From the NCBI GenBank assembly GCA_036435485.1, contig CM071599.1, positions 6,474,803 to 6,538,802 of the forward strand: a stretch of 64,000 nucleotides of DNA, written 5' to 3'. Position numbers and translations under genes: made by a program. The DNA is from Saposhnikovia divaricata. Lineage: Eukaryota; Streptophyta; Magnoliopsida; Apiales; Apiaceae. Below are positions 9,141-23,012 of this stretch, piece by piece. Within the stretch, counting starts at the first letter, position 1; every line of letters starts with the position of its first letter. Under the pieces are notes generated by a model, which saw only the letters and a list, made by a program, of their open reading frames with translations, had not been told where the DNA came from and ran no database searches.

Positions 9141-12100
9141 ACCGAGTTTCGGTCATATCAGCTCCGATTCCGGTCCAAACTGCGTCAAATAAAATTTCGT
9201 TGAATTCCAATAACCCATAGGAACTAAATATGTAAAAATATCCACCAAATGGGCCGACTCGATTTTTAACAATAACCCGTATGCTAACACCTTTTTAGAT
9301 TTATCTGAAAACCGAGTTTTGTTCATATTAGCTCCGATTCGGGTCCGAATTGCGTCAAATAAAATTTCATTGAATTCCAATAACCCATAAGAACAAAATA
9401 TGTAAAAATATCCATAAAATGGTTCGACTCAATTTTTAACAATATCTCGTGTACTAACCCCTTTGAGGATTATTCGAAAACCGAGTTTCAGTCATTTCAG
9501 CCCCGATTCAGGTCCGAACGGCACCAAATAAAATTTCACTGAATTCCAATAACCCATAGGAACAAAATATGTAAAAATATCAACATAATGGTCCGACTTG
9601 ATTTTTAACAATATCCCGTGTACTAACCTCTTTGAGAATTTTCCGAAAACCGAGTTTCGATCATATCAGCTCCGATTCCGGTCCAAACTGCGTCAAATAA
9701 AATTTCGTTGAATTCCAATAACCCATAGGAACAAAATATGTAAAAATATCCACAAAATGGTCCTACTCAATTTTTAAAAATATCCCGGTACTAACCCCTT
9801 TGAAGATTATCCAAAAACCGAGTTTTGACTATATGAGCTCCGATTCAGTTCCGAATTACGTCAAATAAAATTTCATTGAATTCCAATAACCCATAGGAAC
9901 AAAATATGTAAAAATATCCCTAAAATGGCCCGACTCGATTTTTAACAATATCCCGTGTACTAACCACTTTGAGGATTATCCGAAAACCGAGTTTCGATCA
10001 TAACAGCTCCGATTCAGGTTCGAACCGCGTCAAATAAAATTTTGTTGAATTTTAATAACCCATAGGAACAAAATATGTAAAAATATCCACAAAATGGTCC
10101 GACTTGATTTTTAACAATATCTCGTGTACTAACCCCTTTGAGAATTTTCCGAATACCGAGTTTCGATCATATCAGCTCCGATTCCTGTCCAAACTGCGTC
10201 AAATAAAATTTCGTTGAATTCCAATAACCCATAGGAACTAACTATGTAAAAATATCCACCAAATGGGCCGACTCGATTTTTAACAATAACCCGTATGCTA
10301 ACACCTTTTTAGGATTATCTGAAAACCGAGTTTTGTTCATATTAGCTCCGATTCGGGTCCGAATTGCGTCAAATAAAATTTCATTGAATTCCAATAACCC
10401 ATAAGAACAAAATATGTAAAAATATCCATAAAATGGTTCGACTCGATTTTTAACAATATCCCGTGTACTAACCCCTTTGAGGATTATTCGAAAACCGAGT
10501 TTCAGTCATTTCAGCCCCGATTCAGGTCCGAACGGCTCCAAATAAAATTTCACTGAATTCCAATAACCCATAGGAACAAAATATGTAAAAATATCAACAT
10601 AATGGTCCGACTTGATTTTTAACAATATCCCGTGTACTAACCTCTTTGAGAATTTTCCGAAAACCGAGTTTCGATCATATCAGCTCCGATTCCGGTCCAA
10701 ACTGCGTCAAATAAAATTTCGTTGAATTCCAATAACCCATAGGAACAAAATATGTAAAAATATCCACAAAATGGTCCTACTCAATTTTTAAAAATATCCC
10801 GGTACTAACCCCTTTGAAGATTATCCAAAAACCGAGTTTTGACTATATGAGCTCCGATTCAGTTCCGAATTACGTCAAATAAAATTTCATTGAATTCCAA
10901 TAACCCATAGGAACAAAATATGTAAAAATATCCCTAAAATGGCCCGACTCGATTTTTAACAATATCCCGTGTACTAACCACTTTGAGGATTATCCGAAAA
11001 CCAAGTTTCGATCATAACAGCTCCGATTCTGGTTCGAACCGCGTCAAATAAAATTTTGTTGAATTTTAATAACCCATAGGAACAAAATATGTAAAAATAT
11101 CCACAAAATGGTCCGACTTGATTTTTAACAATATCCCGTGTACTAACCCCTTTGAGAATTTTCCGAATACCGAGTTTCGATCATATCAGCTCCGATTCCT
11201 GTCCAAACTGCGTCAAATAAAATTTCGTTGAATTCCAATAACCCATAGGAACTAACTATGTAAAAATATCCACCAAATGGGCCGACTCGATTTTTATCAA
11301 TAACCCGTATGCTAACACCTTTTTAGGATTATCTGAAAACCGAGTTTCGTTCATATTAGCTCCGATTCGGGTCCGAATTGCGTCATATAAAATTTCATTG
11401 AATTCCAATAACCCATAAGAACAAAATATGTAAAAATATCAATAAAATGGTTCGACTCGATTTTTAACAATATCCCGTGTACTAACCCCTTTCAGGATTA
11501 TTCGAAAACCGAGTTTTGACTATATCAGCTCCGATTCAGGTCCGAATTACTTAAAATAAAATTTCATTGAATTCCAATAACCCATAGGAACAAAATATGT
11601 AAAAATATCCCTAAGATGGCCCGACTCGATTTTTAACAATATCCCGTGTACTAACCACTTTGAGGATTATCCGAAAACCGAGTTTCGATCATAACAGCTC
11701 CGATTCAGGTTCGAACCGCGTCAAATAAAATTTTTTTGAATTTTAATAACCCATAGGAACAAAATATTTAAAAATATCCACAATATGGTCCGACTTGATT
11801 TTTAACAATATCCCGTGTACTAACCCCTTTGAGAATTTTCCGAATACCGAGTTTCGATCATATCAGCTCCGATTCCTGTCCAAACTGCGTCAAATAAAAT
11901 TTCGTTGAATTCCAATAACCCATAGGAACTAACTATGTAAAAATATCCACCAAATGGGCCGACTCGAATTTTAACAATAACCCTATGCTAACACCTTTTT
12001 AGGATTATCTGAAAACCGAGTTTCGTTCATATTAGCTCCGATTCGGGTCCGAATTGCGTCATATAAAATTTCATTGAATTCCAATAACCCATAAGAACAA

Positions 12101-12521
12101 AATATTTAAAAATATCAATAAAATGGTTCGACTCGATTTTTAACAATATCCCGTGTACTAACCCCTTTGAGGATTATTCAAAAACCGAGTTTTGACTATA
12201 TCAGCTCCGATTCAGGTCCGAATTACGTAAAATAAAATTTCATTGAATTCCAATAACCCATAGGAACAAAATATGTAAAAATATCCCTAAGATGGTCCGA
12301 CTCGATTTTTAACAATATCCCGTGTACTAACCACTTTGAGGATTATCCGAAAACCGAGTTTCGGTCATAACAGCTCCGATTCAATTTCGAACCGCGTCAA
12401 ATAAAACTTTGTTGAATTTCAATAACCCATAGGAACAAAATATGTAAAAATATCCACAAAATGGTCCGACTTGATTTTTAACAATATCCCGTGTACTAAC
12501 CCCTTTGAGAATTTTCCGAAA
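9141..12521 (+). repeat. 20-mer HOR unit (3,381 bp), with 6-monomer insertion
   Basis: The order is [P-U], A, then Q R S T U, A B C D, A' B' C' D'. An A monomer at 10,155 is followed directly by a Q-type monomer at 10,325 (GAGTTTTGTTC) instead of B. The rest then restarts as if inside the P-U block, adding six monomers. One base is lost from CCGTATGC near 11,983. Confidence 0.88.
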
Positions 12522-15500
12522 ACCGAGTTTCGGTCATATCAGCTCCGATTCCGGTCCAAACTGCGTCAAATAAAATTTCGTTGAATTCCAATAACCCATA
12601 GGAACTAAATATGTAAAAATATCCACCAAATGGGCCGACTCGATTTTTAACAATAACCCGTATGCTAACACCTTTTTAGATTTATCTGAAAACCGAGTTT
12701 TGTTCATATTAGCTCCGATTCGGGTCCGAATTGCGTCAAATAAAATTTCATTGAATTCCAATAACCCATAAGAACAAAATATGTAAAAATATCCATAAAA
12801 TGGTTCGACTCGATTTTTAACAATATCTCGTGTACTAACCCCTTTGAGGATTATTCGAAAACCGAGTTTCAGTCATTTCAGCCCCGATTCAGGTCCGAAC
12901 GGCACCAAATAAAATTTCACTGAATTCCAATAACCCATAGGAACAAAATATGTAAAAATATCAACATAATGGTCCGACTTGATTTTTAACAATATCCCGT
13001 GTACTAACCTCTTTGAGAATTTTCCGAAAACCGAGTTTCGATCATATCAGCTCCGATTCCGGTCCAAACTGCGTCAAATAAAATTTCGTTGAATTCCAAT
13101 AACCCATAGGAACAAAATATGTAAAAATATCCACAAAATGGTCCTACTCAATTTTTAAAAATATCCCGGTACTAACCCCTTTGAAGATTATCCAAAAACC
13201 GAGTTTTGACTATATGAGCTCCGATTCAGTTCCGAATTACGTCAAATAAAATTTCATTGAATTCCAATAACCCATAGGAACAAAATATGTAAAAATATCC
13301 CTAAAATGGCCCGACTCGATTTTTAACAATATCCCGTGTACTAACCACTTTGAGGATTATCCGAAAACCGAGTTTCGATCATAACAGCTCCGATTCAGGT
13401 TCGAACCGCGTCAAATAAAATTTTGTTGAATTTTAATAACCCATAGGAACAAAATATGTAAAAATATCCACAAAATGGTCCGACTTGATTTTTAACAATA
13501 TCTCGTGTACTAACCCCTTTGAGAATTTTCCGAATACCGAGTTTCGATCATATCAGCTCCGATTCCTGTCCAAACTGCGTCAAATAAAATTTCGTTGAAT
13601 TCCAATAACCCATAGGAACTAACTATGTAAAAATATCCACCAAATGGGCCGACTCGATTTTTAACAATAACCCGTATGCTAACACCTTTTTAGGATTATC
13701 TGAAAACCGAGTTTCGTTCATATTAGCTCCGATTCGGGTCCGAATTGCGTCATATAAAATTTCATTGAATTCCAATAACCCATAAGAACAAAATATGTAA
13801 AAATATCAATAAAATGGTTCGACTCGATTTTTAACAATATCCCGTGTACTAACCCCTTTGAGGATTATTCGAAAACCGAGTTTTGACTATATCACCTCCG
13901 ATTCAGGTCCAAATTACGTAAAATAAAATTTCATTGAATTCCAATAACCCATAGGAACAAAATATGTAAAAATATCCCTAAGATGGCCCGACTCGATTTT
14001 TAACAATATCCCGCGTACTAACCACTTTGAGGATTATCCGAAAACCGAGTTTCGATCATAACAGCTCCGATTCAGGTTCGAACCGCGTCAAATAAAATTT
14101 TTTTGAATTTTAATAACCCATAGGAACAAAATATGTAAAAATATCCACAAAATGGTCCGACTTGATTTTTAACAATATCCCGTGTACTAACCCCTTTGAG
14201 AATTTTCCGAATACCGAGTTTCGATCATATCAGCTCCGATTCTTGTCCAAACTGCGTCAAATAAAATTTCGTTGAATTCCAATAACCCATAGGAACTAAC
14301 TATGTAAAAATATCCACCAAATGGGCCGACTCGAATTTTAACAATAACCCGTATGCTAACACCTTTTTAGGATTATCTGAAAACCGAGTTTCGTTCATAT
14401 TAGCTCCGATTCGGGTCCGAATTGCGTCATATAAAATTTCATTGAATTCCAATAACCCATAAGAACAAAATATATAAAAATATCAATAAAATGGTTCGAC
14501 TCGATTTTTAACAATATCCCGTGTACTAACCCCTTTGAGGATTATTCGAAAACCGAGTTTTTGACTATATCAGCTCCGATTCAGGTCCGAATTACGTAAA
14601 ATAAAATTTCATTGAATTCCAATAACCCATAGGAATAAAATATGTAAAAATATCCCTAAGATGGCCCGACTCGATTTTTAACAATATCCCGTGTACTAAC
14701 CACTTTGAGGATTATCCGAAAACCGAGTTTCGATCATAACAGCTCCGATTCAAGTTCGAACCGCGTCAAATAAAATTTTTTTGAATTTTAATAACCCATA
14801 GGAACAAAATATTTAAAAATATCCACAATATGGTCCGACTTGATTTTTAACAATATCCCGTGTACTAACCCCTTTGAGAATTTTCCGAATACCGAGTTTC
14901 GATCATATCAGCTCCGATTCCTGTCCAAACTGCGTCAAATAAAATTTCGTTGAATTCCAATAACCCATAGGAACTAACTATGTAAAAATATCCACCAAAT
15001 GGGCCGACTCGAATTTTAACAATAACCCGTATGCTAACACCTTTTTAGGATTATCTGAAAACCGAGTTTCGTTCATATTAGCTCCGATTCGGGTCCGAAT
15101 TGCGTCATATAAAATTTCATTGAATTCCAATAACCCATAAGAACAAAATATATAAAAATATCAATAAAATGGTTCGACTCGATTTTTAACAATATCCCGT
15201 GTACTAACCCCTTTGAGGATTATTCGAAAACCGAGTTTTTGACTATATCAGCTCCGATTCAGGTCCGAATTACGTAAAATAAAATTTCATTGAATTCCAA
15301 TAACCCATAGGAATAAAATATGTAAAAATATCCCTAAGATGGCCCGACTCGATTTTTAACAATATCCCGTGTACTAACCACTTTGAGGATTATCCGAAAA
15401 CCGAGTTTCGATCATAACAGCTCCGATTCAAGTTCGAACCGCGTCAAATAAAATTTTTTTGAATTTTAATAACCCATAGGAACAAAATATTTAAAAATAT

Positions 15501-16245
15501 CCACAATATGGTCCGACTTGATTTTTAACAATATCCCGTGTACTAACCCCTTTGAGAATTTTCCGAATACCGAGTTTCGATCATATCAGCTCCGATTCCT
15601 GTCCAAACTGCGTCAAATAAAATTTCGTTGAATTCCAATAACCCATAGGAACTAACTATGTAAAAATATCCACCAAATGGGCCGACTCGAATTTTAACAA
15701 TAACCCGTATGCTAACACCTTTTTAGGATTATCTGAAAACCGAGTTTCGTTCATATTAGCTCCGATTCGGGTCCGAATTGCGTCATATAAAATTTCATTG
15801 AATTCCAATAACCCATAAGAACAAAATATTTAAAAATATCAATAAAATGGTTCGACTCGATTTTTAACAATATCCCGTGTACTAACCCCTTTGAGGATTA
15901 TTCAAAAACCGAGTTTTGACTATATCAGCTCCGATTCAGGTCCGAATTACGTAAAATAAAATTTCATTAAATTCCAATAACCCATAGGAACAAAATATGT
16001 AAAAATATCCCTAAGATGGTCCGACTCGATTTTTAACAATATCCCGTGTACTAACCACTTTGAGGATTATCCGAAAACCGAGTTTCGGTCATAACAGCTC
16101 CGATTCAAGTTCGAACCGCGTCAAATAAAACTTTGTTGAATTTCAATAACCCATAGGAACAAAATATGTAAAAATATCCACAAAATGGTCCGACTTGATT
16201 TTTAACAATATCCTGTGTACTAACCCCTTTGAGAATTTTCCGAAA
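12522..16245 (+). repeat. 22-mer HOR unit (3,724 bp)
   Basis: The order is [P-U] followed by four tetramers: [A-D] three times and [A'-D'] once. The second and third tetramers (14,213-14,890 and 14,891-15,568) share two private variants: an extra T giving GAGTTTTTGAC, and AATATATAAAAATATC. The two extra T's account for the 2 bp difference from the 22-mer at 23,013. Confidence 0.9.
14213..15568 (+). repeat. Tandem duplication of one tetramer (2 x 678 bp)
   Basis: The pair shares variants seen nowhere else in the window: a five-T GAGTTTTTGAC at about 14,555 and 15,233, and TATATAAAAATATCAA at about 14,470 and 15,148. Both also have CAAGTTCG in D. The A monomers differ (TTCTTGTCC in the first, TTCCTGTCC in the second), so the duplicated stretch probably starts inside the first A. 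Confidence 0.85.
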
Positions 16246-18613
16246 ACCGAGTTTCGGTCATATCAGCTCCGATTCCGGTCCAAACTGCGTCAAATAAAAT
16301 TTCGTTGAATTCCAATAACCCATAGGAACTAAATATGTAAAAATATCCACCAAATGGGCCGACTCGATTTTTAACAATAACCCGTATGCTAACACCTTTT
16401 TAGATTTATCTGAAAACCGAGTTTTGTTCATATTAGCTCCGATTCGGGTCCGAATTGCGTCAAATAAAATTTCATTGAATTCCAATAACCCATAAGAACA
16501 AAATATGTAAAAATATCCATAAAATGGTTCGACTCGATTTTTAACAATATCTCGTGTACTAACCCCTTTGAGGATTATTCGAAAACCGAGTTTCAGTCAT
16601 TTCAGCCCCGATTCAGGTCCGAACGGCACCAAATAAAATTTCACTGAATTCCAATAACCCATAGTAACAAAATATGTAAAAATATCAACATAATGGTCCG
16701 ACTTGATTTTTAACAATATCCCGTGTACTAACCTCTTTGAGAATTTTCCGAAAACCGAGTTTCGATCATATCAGCTCCGATTCCGGTCCAAACTGCGTCA
16801 AATAAAATTTCGTTGAATTCCAATAACCCATAGGAACAAAATATGTAAAAATATCCACAAAATGGTCCTACTCAATTTTTAAAAATATCCCGGTACTAAC
16901 CCCTTTGAAGATTATCCAAAAACCGAGTTTTGACTATATGAGCTCCGATTCAGTTCCGAATTACGTCAAATAAAATTTCATTGAATTCCAATAACCCATA
17001 GGAACAAAATATGTAAAAATATCCCTAAAATGGCCCGACTCGATTTTTAACAATATCCCGTGTACTAACCACTTTGAGGATTATCCGAAAACCGAGTTTC
17101 GATCATAACAGCTCCGATTCAGGTTCGAACCGCGTCAAATAAAATTTTGTTGAATTTTAATAACCCATAGGAGCAAAATATGTAAAAATATCCACAAAAT
17201 GGTCCGACTTGATTTTTAACAATATCTCGTGTACTAACCCCTTTGAGAATTTTCCGAATACCGAGTTTCGATCATATCAGCTCCGATTCCTGTCCAAACT
17301 GCGTCAAATAAAATTTCGTTGAATTCCAATAACCCATAGGAACTAACTATGTAAAAATATCCACCAAATGGGCCGACTCGATTTTTAACAATAACCCGTA
17401 TGCTAACACCTTTTTAGGATTATCTGAAAACCGAGTTTCGTTCATATTAGCTCCGATTCGGGTCCGAATTGCGTCATATAAAATTTCATTGAATTCCAAT
17501 AACCCATAAGAACAAAATATGTAAAAATATCAATAAAATGGTTCGACTCGATTTTTAACAATATCCCGTGTACTAACCCCTTTGAGGATTATTCGAAAAC
17601 CGAGTTTCGACTATATCAGCTCCGATTCAGGTCCAAATTACGTAAAATAAAATTTCATTGAATTCCAATAACCCATAGGAACAAAATATGTAAAAATATC
17701 CCTAAGATGGCCCGACTCGATTTTTAACAATATCCCGCGTACTAACCACTTTGAGGATTATCCGAAAACCGAGTTTCGATCATAACAGCTCCGATTCAGG
17801 TTCGAACCGCGTCAAATAAAATTTTTTTGAATTTTAATAACCCATAGGAACAAAATATGTAAAAATATCCACAAAATGGTCCGACTTGATTTTTAACAAT
17901 ATCCCGTGTACTAACCCCTTTGAGAATTTTCCGAATACCGAGTTTCGATCATATCAGCTCCGATTCTTGTCCAAACTGCGTCAAATAAAATTTCGTTGAA
18001 TTCCAATAACCCATAGGAACTAACTATGTAAAAATATCCACCAAATGGGCCGACTCGAATTTTAACAATAACCCGTATGCTAACACCTTTTTAGGATTAT
18101 CTGAAAACCGAGTTTCGTTCATATTAGCTCCGATTCGGGTCCGAATTGCGTCATATAAAATTTCATTGAATTCCAACAACCCATAAGAACAAAATATTTA
18201 AAAATATCAATAAAATGGTTCGACTCGATTTTTAACAATATCCCGTGTACTAACCCCTTTGAGGATTATTCGAAAACCGAGTTTTGACTATATCAGCTCC
18301 GATTCAGGTCCGAATTACGTAAAATAAAATTTCATTGAATTCCAATAACCCATAGGAATAAAATATGTAAAAATATCCCTAAGATGGTCCGACTCAATTT
18401 TTAACAATATCCCGTGTACTAACCACTTTGAGGATTATCCGAAAACCGAGTTTCGGTCATAACAACTCCGATTCAGGTTCGAACCGCGTCAAATAAAACT
18501 TTGTTGAATTTCAATAACCCATAGGAACAAAATATGTAAAAATATCCACAAAATGGTCCGACTTGATTTTTAACAATATCCCGTGTACTAACCCCTTTGA
18601 GAATTTTCCGAAA
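16246..18613 (+). repeat. 14-mer HOR unit (2,368 bp)
   Basis: Standard order [P-U][A-D][A'-D']. It carries the CCGCGTACT variant of C and a private GAGTTTCGACTATATC near 17,605. Its partner in the 10.5 kb duplication is the unit at 26,735. Confidence 0.9.
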
Positions 18614-19967
18614 ACCGAGTTTCGGTCATATCAGCTCCGATTCCGGTCCAAACTGCGTCAAATAAAATTTCGTTGAATTCCAATAACCCATAGGAACTAA
18701 ATATGTAAAAATATCCACCAAATGGGCCGACTCGATTTTTAACAATAACCCGTATGCTAACACCTTTTTAGGATTATCTGAAAACCGAGTTTTGTTCATA
18801 TTAGCTCCGATTCGGGTCCGAATTGCGTCAAATAAAATTTCATTGAATTCCAATAACCCATAAGAACAAAATATGTAAAAATATCCATAAAATGGTTCGA
18901 CTCGATTTTTAACAATATCCCGTGTACTAACCCCTTTGAGGATTATTCGAAAACCGAGTTTTGACTATATCAGCTCCGATTCAGGTCCGAATTACTTAAA
19001 ATAAAATTTCATTGAATTCCAATAACCCATAGGAACAAAATATGTAAAAATATCCCTAAGATGGCCCGACTCGATTTTTAACAATATCCCGTGTACTAAC
19101 CACTTTGAGGATTATCCGAAAACCGAGTTTCGATCATAACAGCTCCGATTCAGGTTCGAACCGCGTCAAATAAATTTTTTTTGAATTTTAATAACCCATA
19201 GGAACAAAATATTTAAAAATATCCACAATATGGTCCGATTTGATTTTTAACAATATCCCGTGTACTAACCCCTTTGAGAATTTTCCGAATACCGAGTTTC
19301 GATCATATCAGCTCCGATTCCTGTCCAAACTGCGTCAAATAAAATTTCGTTGAATTCCAATAACCCATAGGAACTAACTATGTAAAAATATCCACCAAAT
19401 GGGCCGACTCGAATTTTAACAATAACCCGTATGCTAACACCTTTTTAGGATTATCTGAAAACCGAGTTTCGTTCATATTAGCTCCGATTCGGGTCCGAAT
19501 TGCGTCATATAAAATTTCATTGAATTCCAATAACCCATAAGAACAAAATATTTAAAAATATCAATAAAATGGTTCGACTCGATTTTTAACAATATCCCGT
19601 GTACTAACCCCTTTGAGGATTATTCAAAAACCGAGTTTTGACTATATCAGCTCCGATTCAGGTCCGAATTACGTAAAATAAAATTTCATTGAATTCCAAT
19701 AACCCATAGGAACAAAATATGTAAAAATATCCCTAAGATGGTCCGACTCGATTTTTAACAATATCCCGTGTACTAACCACTTTGAGGATTATCCGAAAAC
19801 CGAGTTTCGGTCATAACAGCTCCGATTCAAGTTCGAACCGCGTCAAATAAAACTTTGTTGAATTTCAATAACCCATAGGAACAAAATATGTAAAAATATC
19901 CACAAAATGGTCCGACTTGATTTTTAACAATATCCCGTGTACTAACCCCTTTGAGAATTTTCCGAAA
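18614..19967 (+). repeat. 8-mer HOR unit (1,354 bp), lacking six monomers
   Basis: The order is P, Q, C, D, A', B', C', D'. After Q the array jumps straight to C (GTTTTGACTATATC near 18,960), so R S T U A B are missing. TGGTCCGATTTGATTTT near 19,231 is a private variant shared with the 8-mer at 29,103. Confidence 0.9.
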
Positions 19968-22900
19968 ACCGAGTTTCGGTCATATCAGCTCCGATTCCGG
20001 TCCAAACTGCGTCAAATAAAATTTCGTTGAATTCCAATAACCCATAGGAACTAAATATGTAAAAATATCCACCAAATGGGCCGACTCGATTTTTAACAAT
20101 AACCCGTATGCTAACACCTTTTTAGATTTATCTGAAAACCGAGTTTTGTTCATATTAGCTCCGATTCGGGTCCGAATTGCGTCAAATAAAATTTCATTGA
20201 ATTCCAATAACCCATAAGAACAAAATATGTAAAAATATCCATAAAATGGTTCGACTCGATTTTTAACAATATCTCGTGTACTAACCCCTTTGAGGATTAT
20301 TCGAAAACCGAGTTTCAGTCATTTCAGCCCCGATTCAGGTCCGAACGGCACCAAATAAAATTTCACTGAATTCCAATAACCCATAGGAACAAAATATGTA
20401 AAAATATCAACATAATGGTCCGACTTGATTTTTAACAATATCCCGTGTACTAACCTCTTTGAGAATTTTCCGAAAACCGAGTTTCGATCATATCAGCTCC
20501 GATTCCGGTCCAAACTGCGTCAAATAAAATTTCGTTGAATTCCAATAACCCATAGGAACAAAATATGTAAAAATATCCACAAAATGGTCCTACTCAATTT
20601 TTAAAAATATCCCGGTACTAACCCCTTTGAAGATTATCCAAAAACCGAGTTTTGACTATATGAGCTCCGATTCAGTTCCGAATTACGTCAAATAAAATTT
20701 CATTGAATTCCAATAACCCATAGGAACAAAATATGTAAAAATATCCCTAAAATGGCCCGACTCGATTTTTAACAATATCCCGTGTACTAACCACTTTGAG
20801 GATTATCCGAAAACCGAGTTTCGATCATAACAGCTCCGATTCAGGTTCGAACCGCGTCAAATAAAATTTTGTTGAATTTTAATAACCCATAGGAACAAAA
20901 TATGTAAAAATATCCACAAAATGGTCCGACTTGATTTTTAACAATATCTCGTGTACTAACCCCTTTGAGAATTTTCCGAATACCGAGTTTCGATCATATC
21001 AGCTCCGATTCCTGTCCAAACTGCGTCAAATAAAATTTCGTTGAATTCCAATAACCCATAGGAACTAACTATGTAAAAATATCCACCAAATGGGCCGACT
21101 CGATTTTTAACAATAACCCGTATGCTAACACCTTTTTAGGATTATCTGAAAACCGAGTTTCGTTCATATTAGCTCCGATTCGGGTCCGAATTGCGTCATA
21201 TAAAATTTCATTGAATTCCAATAACCCATAAGAACAAAATATGTAAAAATATCAATAAAATGGTTCGACTCGATTTTTAACAATATCCCGTGTACTAACC
21301 CCTTTGAGGATTATTCGAAAACCGAGTTTTGACTATATCAGCTCCGATTCAGGTCCAAATTACGTAAAATAAAATTTCATTGAATTCCAATAACCCATAG
21401 GAACAAAATATGTAAAAATATCCCTAAGATGGCCCGACTCGATTTTTAACAATATCCCGCGTACTAACCACTTTGAGGATTATCCGAAAACCGAGTTTCG
21501 ATCATAACAGCTCCGATTCTGGTTCGAACCGCGTCAAATAAAATTTTGTTGAATTTTAATAACCCATAGGAACAAAATATGTAAAAATATCCACAAAATG
21601 GTCCGACTTGATTTTTAACAATATCCCGTGTACTAACCCCTTTGAGAATTTTCCGAATACCGAGTTTCGATCATATCAGCTCCGATTCCTGTCCAAACTG
21701 CGTCAAATAAAATTTCGTTGAATTCCAATAACCCATAGGAACTAACTATGTAAAAATATCCACCAAATGGGCCGACTCGATTTTTATCAATAACCCGTAT
21801 GCTAACACCTTTTTAGGATTATCTGAAAACCGAGTTTCGTTCATATTAGCTCCGATTCGGGTCCGAATTGCGTCATATAAAATTTCATTGAATTCCAATA
21901 ACCCATAAGAACAAAATATGTAAAAATATCAATAAAATGGTTCGACTCGATTTTTAACAATATCCCGTGTACTAACCCCTTTGAGGATTATTCGAAAACC
22001 GAGTTTTGACTATATCAGCTCCGATTCAGGTCCGAATTACTTAAAATAAAATTTCATTGAATTCCAATAACCCATAGGAACAAAATATGTAAAAATATCC
22101 CTAAGATGGCCCGACTCGATTTTTAACAATATCCCGTGTATTAACCACTTTGAGGATTATCCGAAAACCGAGTTTCGATCATAACAGCTCCAATTCAGGT
22201 TCGAACCGCGTCAAATAAAATTTTTTTGAATTTTAATAACCCATAGGAACAAAATATTTAAAAATATCCACAATATGGTCCGACTTGATTTTTAACAATA
22301 TCCCGTGTACTAACCCCTTTGAGAATTTTCCGAATACCGAGTTTCGATCATATCAGCTCCGATTCCTGTCCAAACTGCGTCAAATAAAATTTCGTTGAAT
22401 TCCAATAACCCATAGGAACTAACTATGTAAAAATATCCACCAAATGGGCCGACTCGAATTTTAACAATAACCCGTATGCTAACACCTTTTTAGGATTATC
22501 TGAAAACCGAGTTTCGTTCATATTAGCTCCGATTCGGGTCCGAATTGCGTCATATAAAATTTCATTGAATTCCAATAACCCATAAGAACAAAATATTTAA
22601 AAATATCAATAAAATGGTTCGACTCGATTTTTAACAATATCCCGTGTACTAACCCCTTTGAGGATTATTCAAAAACCGAGTTTTGACTATATCAGCTCCG
22701 ATTCAGGTCCGAATTACGTAAAATAAAATTTCATTGAATTCCAATAACCCATAGGAACAAAATATGTAAAAATATCCCTAAGATGGTCCGACTCGATTTT
22801 TAACAATATCCCGTGTACTAACCACTTTGAGGATTATCCGAAAACCGAGTTTCGGTCATAACAGCTCCGATTCAAGTTCGAACCGCGTCAAATAAAACTT

Positions 22901-23012
22901 TGTTGAATTTCAATAACCCATAGGAACAAAATATGTAAAAATATCCACAAAATGGTCCGACTTGATTTTTAACAATATCCCGTGTACTAACCCCTTTGAG
23001 AATTTTCCGAAA
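19968..23012 (+). repeat. 18-mer HOR unit (3,045 bp), spanning the 10.5 kb junction
   Basis: The order is [P-U], A B C, then a U-type monomer at 21,489 in place of D, then A B C D and A' B' C' D'. The C before the junction has CCGCGTACT, as at 31,947. The U-type monomer after it has GATTCTGGTTCG and is followed by TTTTTATCAATAACC, both matching 11.0-11.3 kb. Confidence 0.88.
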
